A stretch of 64,000 nt of DNA from Sva-07 sp963698435 (GTDB lineage: Bacteria > Actinomycetota > Acidimicrobiia > Acidimicrobiales > Ilumatobacteraceae). Positions 48,398-57,462 of this stretch are shown in pieces. The stretch covers positions 372,001-436,000 of the forward strand of contig CAVOQV010000018.1 in the NCBI GenBank assembly GCA_963698435.1, read 5' to 3'. The notes beneath the pieces are model-generated. The model did not search any database. It worked only from the letters and a program-made list of their open reading frames with translations, and was not told the DNA's origin. Made by a program: the position numbers and the translations under genes. Position 1 is the first letter of the stretch. Each line of letters opens with the position of its first letter.

Positions 48398-49369
48398 GTG
48401 GCGATGTCGCTCCGACCGGCGAACCCGACGGAGCCACTCGGCGACGTCGTGCTCGCCGTCGACGTCGGCGCAACGCATTTCCAGGCGGGTCTGGTCACCT
48501 CCCGCGGTGTCCTGATCGATCGGGCACGGGCACCGATCGAGGTCGACGTCGGACCCGAGTCGCAGTACACCGCGGTGGCGCTCATCGTCACCGAGATGCT
48601 CGAGCGAGCCGGGTCTCGGCACTCGGTGGTGGTTCGCGGACTCGGCCTCACCAGTGGCGGCCACGCCAGTCGAGGGCTCGAACTGGTGTCGCCGCTGAGC
48701 GTGCCGGGCTGGCGCGACTTCCCGTTGCGAGCCCGTCTCGAGGAGCTGTCCGGGCACGCCGTGCACGGCGAGCTCGATGCCAAAGGCGCTGGCGCTCGCC
48801 GAGGGTGGCTCGGTGCCGCTCAGGGCCAGCCGAACTTCTGCGCGATCACCGTGTCGGCCGGTGTCTCCGGCGGGATCATCCTCGACGGCGACCTGCTCGA
48901 CGGGGAGTCGGGCTACGCCGGCCAGCTCGGCCACTTCATCGTCGAGCCCGGCGGACGACGCTGTGTCTGCGGCACACAGGGCTGTCTCGAAGCCGAGGCA
49001 TCAGGACAGGCGATCGATGCCATCACGGGTCGGCCGGTGACCGAGCCCTCGTATCAGATCATGCAGCGCACCGGTGATCTCGTCGGACGGACCGCCGCGT
49101 CGATCTGCAACGCCTTCGATCTGTCGTTGGTCGTGGTCGGCGGGAGTGTGGCCCTCGGGATTCGGTTCGACGTTCTTCCATGCGGCGCAGGTGTCGCTCG
49201 ACGACCACGCTCGATCTGCCCTACAGCAGAGGCGCTCGGATCACTCCGTCGCGACTCGGTGAGCAGGGCCCACTCGTCGGGGCGGGTGCGGTCGGATGGC
49301 GAGGACTCCGTCGAGCCCGTCGGCGCCGAACGGCGAGTTCCGCCTGGTCAGCCGCCGAACGCCCGGTAG
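48398..49369 (+). pseudogene. ROK-family sugar kinase (two or more frameshifts)
   Basis: The first 250 residues are a ROK kinase: ATP-binding VVLAVDVGATHFQAGLV, TVSAGVSGGIILDG, and the zinc-binding GHFIVEPGGRRCVCGTQGCLEAEASG. After VVVGGSVALG the frame is lost twice (extra G at about 49157-49159 and an extra base at about 49211-49217); the continuation is GFGSTFFHAAQVSLDDHA, then LPYSRGARITPSRLGEQGPLVG in a third frame. Its 3' end is uncertain. Start GTG 48398 or ATG 48404; a longer start at 48352 in another frame is possible. Kinases of this family phosphorylate glucose, N-acetylglucosamine or similar. Confidence 0.72.
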
Positions 49370-50462
49370 AGGTATTCGGCGGGTCCGCGTCCGAATCGGC
49401 GTTGCCACCATGTGGCCAGGGCGATCGCCCCGATCCAGAACACCGGCGGCGAAGAGCAGTGCCGTCGACGTGCCGGCCGGCCGAACCCACTCGAGCCAGT
49501 CGACCACCAGATTGAACACGACGATGTGGAGGAGGTACAGCGACAACGTCAGCTGTCCGGCGCGTCGGAGCGGGTCGGTCGCCGCGGGGAACCGCTCGGC
49601 GAGCCAGTCGATGGCGACGTAGGCGAGCAACGCGGTGCCGAGGGCGCTCACGACGTAGACGATGCTGCGGTCGAGCGGGTTCGTCGACAACGCGACCATC
49701 TTGGAGATCGGTCGATGCCAGCCTCGACGCCAGCCCGGCGCCCGTCACCAGGACCACTCCGGTCGCTGTGGTTGCGACCCGCCACCACGACGTCGTGAGG
49801 ACCCGGCCGAGCAGGATTCCCGCGCAGAGGAACGCGAACCATGGCATCAGCGGGTGGGTTCCGTTGATGAACACGTCGAACACGTAGCGGCGGATCGAAT
49901 CGTCGCCCGGTGAGGTCAACCATGTCGTTGCGTGACCGCCACGGCTGCGATCGAACCTCCACCATCGCAGCGCTGCCGCAGCGACGGCGAAAACGGCGCC
50001 GGCGAGGAGGACCCACCTCGATCGCCACGTGAAGATCCCCGCTGCGAGCACGAACATCACGCCGTAGTAGACGATGATCGTCCCCGGCCAGATCTGCTCG
50101 AGCAGGAGGCCGAGGACGTACAGCAGCACGCCGCGTCGAACGAGGCGCCACCGCATCTCGGTGACCCGGGTCGGATCATCGATCGCCCGACGGGTGAGCA
50201 GTGTCACGCCGACCCCTGCGACGAGCACGAACGTGGCAGCGAACCGGGTCGACAGAGGCCCATCCCACGGATCGAACAGCTCGTCGAGCCACCCGGCCGA
50301 CGAGTGGAAACCTCCTGCCTCGCGGTCGCGCAGGATCAGGTAGCCGTGGTAGTTCATGACGACGACGCCGATCAAGGCGACGGCGCGGACGACGTCGGGT
50401 CCGGCCAACCTGGCCGAGGGTGCGGTGTCGGTGAACGTCGAGCTCGGAACGCGCAGATCCAC
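49348..50462 (-). pseudogene. DUF418-type membrane protein (frameshifted)
   Basis: Starts ATG 50462: DVVRAVALIGVVVMNYHGYLI, as in DUF418/DUF1624-like multi-helix proteins. The frame jumps at about 49699-49720 (to MVALSTNPLDRSIVYVVSAL) and again at about 49440-49450 (to FWIGAIALATWWQRRFGRGP and a stop at 49348). Each jump fits one extra base. The C-terminal FGRGPAEYLYR resembles the DUF418 signature. Predicted about ten helices; function unknown. Its end overlaps the converging ROK gene. Confidence 0.68.
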
Positions 50463-50466
50463 GGGC

Positions 50467-51384
50467 TCAGATCCAGTCGATGATGTCGACGGTCGTCATC
50501 GTCAGCGGTCGCTGCACGTCGACGCGGTCCCCGACACCGGGAACGGGATCGCCCTCGGGGACGAACGCCATCGAGGTGTGCATGTGGGGTGCCTCGTGGA
50601 GGGCGAGTCGTCGCTGCTCGTAGTGGAACGGACTACGCCCGTCGGGCAGTGGCGTGACCCCGTTCGCCGTGCCCGCACCGATCATCGCGAGATGACCGTC
50701 GCCGACGACGGGTTCCTGTCGGTACCCGGCGCGTTGGCCACCTCGCACCTGCCGGACTTCGAGCACGTCGGCGCTCAGCTGCAGCGTCGACTTGTCGCCG
50801 TGCCACAGGCTGGTGCCGAGCCGGAGGCGGTAGGTGTGCGTCGTCGGCAACGAGGCGTACGCGGGTGGATCGAGATGGCTCAGCCAGACGGGGAGGTCGG
50901 GGTCGACGCCGTCGAGGATCGCTCGGACCTCGTCGGCGTGGTCAGCCGACGAACCGGCGAGAGGCGGGTGGATGCTGACGCCGACGACGTCCAGTCCTCG
51001 ACGCCGAGCGGTGTCGGTCAGGTCGGTGCCGCCCCCGTACCTGTGCATCGACGACTCGAGCTTGACGAGCACCCGGCCGTTCCATCCTTCGAGGCGATCG
51101 ATGTGAGCCGGATTCCCGACGGTGAGGATGGGATCCGTCGAATCCGGTGCGATGAGTGTCGGCGTGAGGACGACCGCATGGAGCCTGTCGGGCAACCCGT
51201 CGAGTTCGTGCACCGTTCCGACCGCCACCGTGTCGCAGAACTCCGAGGCGAGGCGGGCGAGGGCGAGCCGTCCGAACCCGTAGCCGTTGCCCTTGACCAC
51301 CGGGACGAGCCCGTCGACCGCGTTCGCCAGACGAGCCACGTGGGCCCGCCACGGACCGGTGCGAACGGTGAGTGTGATCGTCAC
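50467..51384 (-). CDS. Alanine racemase-like PLP-barrel protein
   Basis: Protein of 305 aa. The N-terminal PLP barrel has VPVVKGNGYGFGR with the PLP Lys near residue 30, VGTVHELDGLPD, VLVKLESSMHRYGG and VGVSIHPPLAG. The C-terminal beta domain of alanine racemase follows in reduced form (YRLRLGTSLWHGDK). The racemase Tyr region is not clear, so it may act on another amino acid. The start is GTG 51384, 7 nt after TAGCGT on the minus strand. It is divergent from DUF4395. Confidence 0.75.
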   Translation of the reverse strand: MTITLTVRTGPWRAHVARLANAVDGLVPVVKGNGYGFGRLALARLASEFCDTVAVGTVHELDGLPDRLHAVVLTPTLIAPDSTDPILTVGNPAHIDRLEGWNGRVLVKLESSMHRYGGGTDLTDTARRRGLDVVGVSIHPPLAGSSADHADEVRAILDGVDPDLPVWLSHLDPPAYASLPTTHTYRLRLGTSLWHGDKSTLQLSADVLEVRQVRGGQRAGYRQEPVVGDGHLAMIGAGTANGVTPLPDGRSPFHYEQRRLALHEAPHMHTSMAFVPEGDPVPGVGDRVDVQRPLTMTTVDIIDWI

Positions 51385-51391
51385 CTCAGCG

Positions 51392-51397
51392 ACGCTA
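51392..51397 (-). promoter_or_regulatory. -10 element TAGCGT of the racemase-like gene
   Basis: Minus-strand TAGCGT, 7 nt, GTG at 51384. Confidence 0.42.
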
Positions 51398-51436
51398 GTG
51401 CTGCGTCGAGTCGCCCGAGTGGTGCCCGGAATTCGG

Positions 51437-51475
51437 GTAATCCCGAGTTTGTTGATCGGGATTATCGGCGATACT
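51437..51475 (+). promoter_or_regulatory. Inverted repeat and -10 element before the DUF4395 gene
   Basis: GTAATCCCGA (51437-51446) and TCGGGATTAT (51456-51465) form a 9/10-bp inverted repeat around 9 nt; GATACT at 51470-51475 lies 9 nt before the GTG at 51485. The repeat lies over the probable -35 region, a natural operator position. Confidence 0.5.
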
Positions 51476-51484
51476 GTCCGGGCG

Positions 51485-52066
51485 GTGAACGTGCGAGCCC
51501 TGCTGAGCTTTCCCGACCCGGTCAACGAGACCTCGGCTCGCCTCGTCGCCGCGGGCGTCGTGGTCGAGGCAATCGTCTTCCTCGTGGTTCGCGAGTGGTG
51601 GGTGCTCGTTCCGCTCACCTACGGGTTTCTCGCCCGCGTGGCGACAGGTCCGACGCTGTCACCGCTCGGCCAGTTCGTCACACGGGTCGTCACCCCAACG
51701 GTGGAGAACGGGTTGCGGCGTCGGCGACCCGGATTCGCGTCGCGTCAGGTTCCAGGACGGCCGAAGCGCTTCGCACAGGCGATCGGCCTGCTCTTCACGG
51801 CGTCGGCGTCGTTCGCGTGGGCGCTCGGCGCCCCGACGGTGGCCCTGGTGCTGATCGGCCTGCTCATCGTCGCGGCAACCCTCGAAGCGGTCTTCGCGAT
51901 CTGCCTCGGCTGCATCGCCTACAGCGCGATCTGGGGCTGCGCCGACTGCGATGACATCAGCGACCGGCTTCGGCGTGCCCTCGTCGAAGCCCGCGAGGAA
52001 GTCCCGGCGTCCACCGGTGCGGCAACGTTCACGCCCGTGACGGCTGACGTCCCGGCCATGCGCTGA
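51485..52066 (+). CDS. DUF4395 membrane protein with Cys-rich C-terminal motif
   Basis: Protein of 193 aa. Two helix pairs (LVAAGVVVEAIVFLVV; AQAIGLLFTASASFAWAL; VALVLIGLLIVAATLEAVFA) and the segment FPDPVNETSARLVA match DUF4395. A Cys-rich stretch CLGCIAYSAIWGCADCDDI (about 142-160) holds four Cys that could be redox-active or bind metal. DUF4395 genes often neighbour thioredoxin or rhodanese genes, but none is here. The start is GTG 51485. The last 38 bp overlap the end of the converging mftF-like gene. Confidence 0.8.
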   Translation: MNVRALLSFPDPVNETSARLVAAGVVVEAIVFLVVREWWVLVPLTYGFLARVATGPTLSPLGQFVTRVVTPTVENGLRRRRPGFASRQVPGRPKRFAQAIGLLFTASASFAWALGAPTVALVLIGLLIVAATLEAVFAICLGCIAYSAIWGCADCDDISDRLRRALVEAREEVPASTGAATFTPVTADVPAMR

Positions 52067-53265
52067 GCCGCGGGACCATCGGCGCCAGCGTTCGCAGTCG
52101 ACGCACGCCGGACCAGACCCCCCAGCCGTAGGCGAGATCGGTCGGGGCGCTCCTGATGTCGCTCAGCAGGCCGAGCGCCGCCCACCAGCGGGCCCGGCGC
52201 GACGCCAGCGCCACGATCGCCAGCATCGGCCACCAGACGCGGCGAGCGGCCTGCGCAACCTGTTGCCCGGCGAGGAGGTGACCACGGATCGCCAAACCGA
52301 GCGATGCGCGGGCGGGCACGTCGGGCAGCTTGCCGACCAACGCTGCGCTGCTGCCCACCCCCAGCGCCAGTGCGGCAGGCAGCCGACCGAGCAGCGCCAG
52401 CGACCATGTCGCTGCCGTCCAACCGTTGACGTGCAGCGGTGACAGTGCCCCCGGATGGCGCAGCGCCAGCGAGGCGGCCGAGGTGCCGTACTCGGCGTGT
52501 TGGCGCAGCCGCGCTCGCCACGAGTCACGCGGCTCGTGCCAGACCGTCACCGAGGGGTCGTAGCGGCAGTGCCACCCGGCCTCGTCGAGACGCCAGACCA
52601 GATCGACGTCCTCGCCGAAGCGCAGCAATTCGTCGAACCCGCCGATCGCATCGAACGCCTCGATTCGAACCACGAGCGCAGCGCCGGGCACGTAGCTCAC
52701 GCGAGTTCCGGCGCGGACCCGAGCCGGCTCGTCGCCGAGATCGAGCGGCGAACGCTCCTCGCCGTGGACCCGCGGTGCGACCAGGGCGACCCGCGCGTCG
52801 TCGAAGTGCCAGAGCAGCTCGGCCACCCAGTTCGGATCCGGCGTGGACACGTCGGCGTCGAGGAACGCGACGAGGGGCGTTCCGACCAGTGATCGTGCCG
52901 CATTACGGGCCGCTGCCGGACCGCGGTTGCTGTCGAGGCGCAGTCGAGCGCCGACGATCGGCGGAACGGATCCGTCGTCGATCGTGATGCGCCCGTCGTC
53001 GTGCGCGACGCCTCCGAGTTGCGGAGTCACGACGCTGACGTCGTCGACATCGAACCGCGGAACGCTGCCGGTGATCCGGACCGGATGGACGCCGCCGGCG
53101 TCGGCGAGTCGATCGGTCAACGCTGATCGCCTGCACCTCGCAACCGGTCTCGATCTGCTCGACCACCGCAACGCCACCCGGCGTCAATCGGAACAGGCGC
53201 AGCGGCGAACCCGCCAGGACCACGTTGCCGAAACGCTGCCATGACGCATCGACTCCGAACCGCAC
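52029..53265 (-). pseudogene. mftF: Mycofactocin glycosyltransferase MftF-like (frameshifted)
   Basis: Two frames join near 53123-53128. Frame one, from GTG 53265, reads RFGVDASWQRFGNVVLAGSP; frame two continues ALTDRLADAGGVHPVRI and the GT2 domain: RGPAAARNAARS, VAFLDADVSTPDPNW, AAL..FDAIGGFDELLRFGEDVDLVWRL and HPGALSPLHVNGW. One extra A explains the shift. MftF adds oligoglucose to premycofactocin. The segment between VSVVTP and DDGS is about ten residues shorter than in mycobacterial MftF, so a further deletion is possible. It follows mftE directly. Confidence 0.75.
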
Positions 53266-53266
53266 G

Positions 53267-54029
53267 TCACGTGTCCGAGCTGGCAGGGCCGTCCGAGGTC
53301 GCAGCGAGTCCTGAGCCGCCGGGGCCGAGCGGTCGCCAGCGCTCGATCTGGTGAACGAGGTCGTCGACGAACGCCGAGATGAAGCGCTCACCCTCTCCAC
53401 CGGATGCTCCGTCGGGGTCGCCGAGAACGCCGCTGCTGCTCACCGCGCGAACGCCTCGGTCGCGCAGGTCGGCCATCGTGGCGTCCGACCCCGGGCGCGG
53501 CCAACTCCAGGCGTACCAAGCCCGGATCGATCGCCAACATCATCGACGTCTCGATCCGCCCGGCGTGGAGATCGGCGGGTCCACCGTCGCGGCGCTGCGG
53601 CCACGACGGTGACCAGGCAAAGGCGCGACGCCCCTCTGCGGTCACGATCGCGACGGCCTCGGAGATGGCCGCATGATTGCCGCCGTGGCCGTTGACCAGC
53701 ACCACACCGGCGGCCCAGTCGGCGCTGCGCACCAACTCGACGAACACCGACGTCGTGACCTCGGAACCGATCGACAGGGTGCCCGGGAAGTCGGCGTGCT
53801 CACCCGATGCGCTCACGCTGATCGTCGGACCGATCATCAGCCCGTCGGTGTGGTGGACGGCTCGACCGGCGAGCTCCTCGGCGATGATCGTGTCGGTGGC
53901 CAGCGGGAGATGGGGGCCGTGCTGCTCGGTCGAACCGACGGGAATCAGCACGATCGGCGCCGGTGCCTCGTCATCGGTGCGGCGGGTGATGCCGGCGACC
54001 TCCGGCCAGGTCGCGTCGCCCAGTCGCAT
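53267..54029 (-). pseudogene. mftE: Mycofactocin peptidase MftE (creatininase family, frameshifted)
   Basis: The first 180 residues are a creatininase-fold peptidase: PVGSTEQHGPHLPLATDT with metal-ligand Glu/His/Asp, VLVNGHGGNHAA and LHAGRIETSMMLAIDP. The frame is lost at a C-run (53487-53490; one extra base) and continues as MADLRDRGVRAVSSSGVLGD to a stop at 53267. MftE releases the C-terminal Val-Tyr dipeptide that is processed to mycofactocin. Because mftE normally sits beside mftF, the assignment is firm. mftA, mftB, mftC and mftD are not in this window. Confidence 0.82.
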
Positions 54030-54038
54030 CTCGATGCC

Positions 54039-54890
54039 TCAGTCGGTCCCGGGCCGCTCGGACGCAGGAGCGTCGAGATAACCCCAGTCGCGGAGTTGGC
54101 CGAGGATCTTCGAAGCTGCCGCCGGGGGATCGAGCGTGACCAGTTCGGCGTGCATCTCGCCCCCGCCGATGTCGAGAATTTGACGAACGCGGTCGAGCGA
54201 GCCGCCTGCGGGAGCCGGCACCACCCGGGCGCGTGGGCGGTACGGGTGGATCTCTGCTTCGGGAAGTCGACCGTGCGGTCCTCGAACGACGTCGACCGGG
54301 GCGGTGCGAGCGGCGAGCGATGCCGCCAGGGAGGCACGCCGCAACGAGGCTGCCGATCCCTCGACCGACAGGACTGCCGGCGCTGTGACGTCGAGGATCT
54401 CGCGTCGACCGCCGTCGAGACGACGAACGACGCGCAACACGCCCGAATCGTCGTGCGACGACGTGTCGACCTCGAGCAGTCCCAGTGCTTGGGCACTCGA
54501 CAACTCGCCGGCCAGGAACGCGGGGACCGAGCCGGTGCCCCGGTCGAGCGAGTAGTCGCCGCACAGGACAAGATCCCGGTCGCCGAGATGCTCGGCCAGT
54601 GCGATGGCAACGACGTGACTGTCGAGTTCGGTCGACGCGTCGAGGCGGACTGCCGATGTCGCCCCAGCGGCGATCGCGTCGCGGAGGACCTCGTCCGCGC
54701 TTGCTGGACCGAGACAGATCACCATGACCTCGACCTCGGCTCCGAACGGGGCGTCCGCGCCAGCCTGGTCGGCGATGGTCAAGGCGACTTCGAGCGCTGC
54801 TTCGTCGGCCGCGGACACACCCGACCATCGATGGTCGGCCTCGCGCTCGCGATCGAGCGACACCCACTTCCAACAGACGGCGATCTTCAC
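54039..54890 (-). CDS. etfB: Electron transfer flavoprotein beta subunit, mycofactocin-associated
   Basis: Protein of 283 aa. It starts VKIAVCWKWVSL and has AADEAALEVALTIADQ, VICLGPASADEVLRDAIAAGATSAVRLD and LVLCGDYSLDRGTGSVPAFLAGEL, the nucleotide-binding fold of ETF beta. With EtfA it would carry electrons from a dehydrogenase to a membrane quinone reductase. The start is GTG 54890. It ends 9 bp before mftE, so the two are co-transcribed. Confidence 0.85.
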   Translation of the reverse strand: MKIAVCWKWVSLDREREADHRWSGVSAADEAALEVALTIADQAGADAPFGAEVEVMVICLGPASADEVLRDAIAAGATSAVRLDASTELDSHVVAIALAEHLGDRDLVLCGDYSLDRGTGSVPAFLAGELSSAQALGLLEVDTSSHDDSGVLRVVRRLDGGRREILDVTAPAVLSVEGSAASLRRASLAASLAARTAPVDVVRGPHGRLPEAEIHPYRPRARVVPAPAGGSLDRVRQILDIGGGEMHAELVTLDPPAAASKILGQLRDWGYLDAPASERPGTD

Positions 54891-54910
54891 GAGGCGGTCA
54901 TCCCGCTCGG

Positions 54911-55207
54911 TCAGGTTCGCTTGAAGACGACACCGTGGCCGCCCTCGGGATAGGTCCAGGTGATGGCGCCCTCCTCGTTGCACACGAGGTAGCACGTGCC
55001 GCATTCGAAGCACTGCTCGTAGTTGAACAGGATGCCGCCGTCGCTCGTCGGCACGAACAGGTTGGCCGGGCAGGCCACGACGCAACCACGGGTCGAGCAG
55101 TCGGCGCAGATCTCGTCGTCGACGGTGATGTGGGCACGCTCGTGGATGTCGAATCGGGTCGTGCCGATCAGGTCCTCGAACGACAGCTCGGGCCAGCGCT
55201 CGGTCAT
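54911..55207 (-). CDS. FixX-like ferredoxin
   Basis: Protein of 98 aa. Cys arrangement CADCSTRGCVVACP and CFECGTCYLVCNEEGAITWTYPEGGHGV, as in FixX, which binds iron-sulfur clusters and partners FixC. ATGA overlap with the fixC-like gene puts them in one transcript. It would pass electrons from EtfAB to the quinone-reducing flavoprotein. Confidence 0.85.
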   Translation of the reverse strand: MTERWPELSFEDLIGTTRFDIHERAHITVDDEICADCSTRGCVVACPANLFVPTSDGGILFNYEQCFECGTCYLVCNEEGAITWTYPEGGHGVVFKRT

Positions 55208-56523
55208 CCGAAACTCCGCAATCCGTCGAGCGCGTCGCTCGCGAGATCCTTGAGCTTGACGCCGGCGCGCTTGCGTTCCTCGTTGAGGATCCGACGCAAC
55301 CCGGGCTTGGGTGAGGGGTTGTCGACGCGGAACATGCGCTCCACCGTATTGGCGATCATGTGCGGATAGAGGTGCTGGACTCGGTCCGACAACACGAGCG
55401 ACGGCGCCCGTCGCAGCTTGCGGTGGTCGCGCAGCACGAACGTGTCGTTCAGTCGACGCTCGTATCCGGCCAACCCCACCGCGGAGGTGTCGTTCACCGC
55501 CAGCGCTTCCGCCGCGGCCTCGGCTGCGTACATCCCGCTGGCCATGGCGAAGTTCACGCCTTCGAGCCAGATGCCCGCCGCGAGGCACATCGCGGCTGCG
55601 TCACCGGCGACAGCATCCCGTCGCCGGTCATCTTCGGCATCATCGCCAGGCCGGCCTCGGGGATCACGTGGGCCGAGTACTCCTTGATCTCGCCGCCCTC
55701 GACGAGCGGGGCGATGCCCGGGATGTGCCTTCAGGTTCGCGATGATCTCCTCCGGCCGGAGCTTCTGCGCTGCCAGTCTGGGCAGCTTCAGGACGACGCC
55801 CACGGCGAGCGTGTCGAGGTTGGTGTAGACGAAGCCTCCACCGTTCACGCCCGACGTGCCGCCGAGGATCTCGATGTCGACGCCCTCGCGGTCGCGGACG
55901 CCGAAGCGCTCGTCGATCACGTGCTTGGGCAGGGCGATGGTCTCCTTGACGCCGACGGTGTAGTTGGCTGCGTCGACATCGCCGTACAGACCGGCCTCCT
56001 TGGCGAGGAAGCTGTTGACGCCGTCGCACGCGATGACGAGACGAGCGCGCAGGTCGCCGTCGGGGCGATCGGTCGTGACGCCGACGACGTGGCCGCGCTC
56101 GTCGCGCAGCAGGCCGGTGGCGGTGGTGGAACACACGAGCTGAGCGCCCTCGGCCTCGGCCTTGCTGGCCAACCAGTGGTCCCAGTCGGGACGGTAGGCG
56201 GTGGCGCCGTTGTACGGCGGCTGGCCCCAGTTCGCGGACCGGAAGTCGACCGTGAGAGCCTGGGTGTCGGTGAGCACCATCGTCGATCGACGCGTGACCC
56301 AACGCTGGATCGGTGCCTCGTTCCACCACTCGGGGTGCAGTTGGTCGAGGATGCGTGGGTACACGACGCCGCCGTACATGTTCTTCGACCCGGGGAACGA
56401 GCCCCGTTCGAGCAGGATCACCGAGTAGCCCTGACGGGCGAGCACGGTCGCCGCAGCCGACCCGGCCGGCCCCGCCCCGACCACGATGGCGTCGACCGCC
56501 GGAGTTGTCGTCGCCTCGCTCAT
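55204..56523 (-). CDS. FixC/ETF:quinone oxidoreductase-like flavoprotein (with compensating frameshifts)
   Basis: The FAD loop VVGAGPAGSAAATVLARQG lies at about residue 14, followed by KNMYGGVVYPRIL and GLLRDERG. Near residue 270 the open frame reads RPARRGRRDQGVLGPRD, a nonsense run of about 35 residues. The neighbouring frame gives HPGIAPLVEGGEIKEYSA then GLAMMPKMTGDGML, as expected for FixC. An extra G near 55717-55719 and a missing G near 55609-55613 restore it. After that it reads VAGDAAAMCLAAGIWLEGVNFAM. The enzyme should reduce membrane quinone. It starts ATG 56523 after GAGGAG. Confidence 0.8.
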   Translation of the reverse strand: MSEATTTPAVDAIVVGAGPAGSAAATVLARQGYSVILLERGSFPGSKNMYGGVVYPRILDQLHPEWWNEAPIQRWVTRRSTMVLTDTQALTVDFRSANWGQPPYNGATAYRPDWDHWLASKAEAEGAQLVCSTTATGLLRDERGHVVGVTTDRPDGDLRARLVIACDGVNSFLAKEAGLYGDVDAANYTVGVKETIALPKHVIDERFGVRDREGVDIEILGGTSGVNGGGFVYTNLDTLAVGVVLKLPRLAAQKLRPEEIIANLKAHPGHRPARRGRRDQGVLGPRDPRGRPGDDAEDDRRRDAVAGDAAAMCLAAGIWLEGVNFAMASGMYAAEAAAEALAVNDTSAVGLAGYERRLNDTFVLRDHRKLRRAPSLVLSDRVQHLYPHMIANTVERMFRVDNPSPKPGLRRILNEERKRAGVKLKDLASDALDGLRSFG

Positions 56524-57462
56524 GAGTCGGCTCCTCGTAACGTTTGGTGTCTGACACCAATCGTTGCGTCCGAGGAGGCGAAGGAGTTCGTCGAGGGTCG
56601 CGTTGGCGTCGGCGACGATGGCCAGATCCGACATCGACATCATCGGACAGTGCGGATCGGTGTTCACGCTGATGATGTGATCGGGGTGGCCGAGGCCGCT
56701 GGTGTGCTGCACCGCACCGCTGACCCCGAACGACAGGTACAGCTCAGGATCGATGACCACGCCGGTCGTGCCGATCTGACGGTCGTGATGTACCCAGGAT
56801 CGGTCGGTGATGACACGGGTGGCCCCCATCACTCCACCGATGGCACCGGCGAATCGGTCGAGTTGTACGAATCGGTCGCTGCTCTCCAGCCCGGCTCCGC
56901 CGCCGACGATCCGGGCGGCTTCGGTGAGATCCATCGTCTGCACGTCGGGCGGTAGCACCTCGACCACATGGGCGTCGTGCACGGCCGCCGGTGTGTCGAG
57001 GTCGAGGTGGTGGACCACCGGTGGCGTGCCGAGATCCAATCCTCCCCGGGTGCCGGGTTGGAGCGTGGCGACGAACGGGCCGGTGGGACGGAGTTCGTGG
57101 AGTTCGAGCCCACCACGGCGTGCGACGCGGACCCGGTGCTCACGAACCTCGGTTGCACCGGCCAGGAGCGGCCGTTCGAGGGCCGCAGCCAGACGGGGTG
57201 CGAGATCTCGGCCGTCTGGTGCGTGGGGGAGCACGACGATGTCGTTGTCGGGAAGCTCGGCGATGACGGGCGCCAACATCGCGGTCCAACGACCGATCTC
57301 GACGGGCCCGAGCTCCGCGAGGAACACATCGGATGCGATGCCGTCCACGTCCGCGTCGATGGTTGCCGAGCCGGCGATGACGACTCGTCCACCAGCCTCT
57401 GCGATCGCGTCGAGGGCGCCCGAGGGGAGCACGCCGTCGCGAACCGGGACCAGAGCGATCAT
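56524..57462 (-). CDS. etfA: Electron transfer flavoprotein alpha subunit, mycofactocin-associated
   Basis: About 310 aa from ATG 57462. The C-terminal FAD domain shows IVGGGAGLESSDRFVQLDRFAGAIGG, GATRVITDRSWVHHDRQIGTTG, DPELYLSFGVSGAVQHTSG and PMMSMSDLAIVADANATLDELL, diagnostic of ETF alpha. No stop codon separates it from the fixC-like ATG, so the end is nominal: the frame reads straight through. Its partner etfB is three genes downstream. The start overlaps the DedA stop as ATGA. Confidence 0.82.
56544..56560. promoter_or_regulatory. Perfect palindrome before the fixC-like gene (TetR-type operator candidate)
   Basis: TTGGTGTC-T-GACACCAA (plus strand), 8-bp arms around one base, 20 bp upstream of the ATG at 56523. 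The form is typical of TetR-family operators. It could control fixC-ferredoxin-etfB-mftEF separately from etfA. Confidence 0.6.

Noticed and set aside
48352..48430. A separate start of the ROK gene at ATG 48352
   Set aside because: That frame becomes Arg-rich nonsense within 30 residues. It would require another indel, which is possible in this error-prone stretch but not demonstrable.
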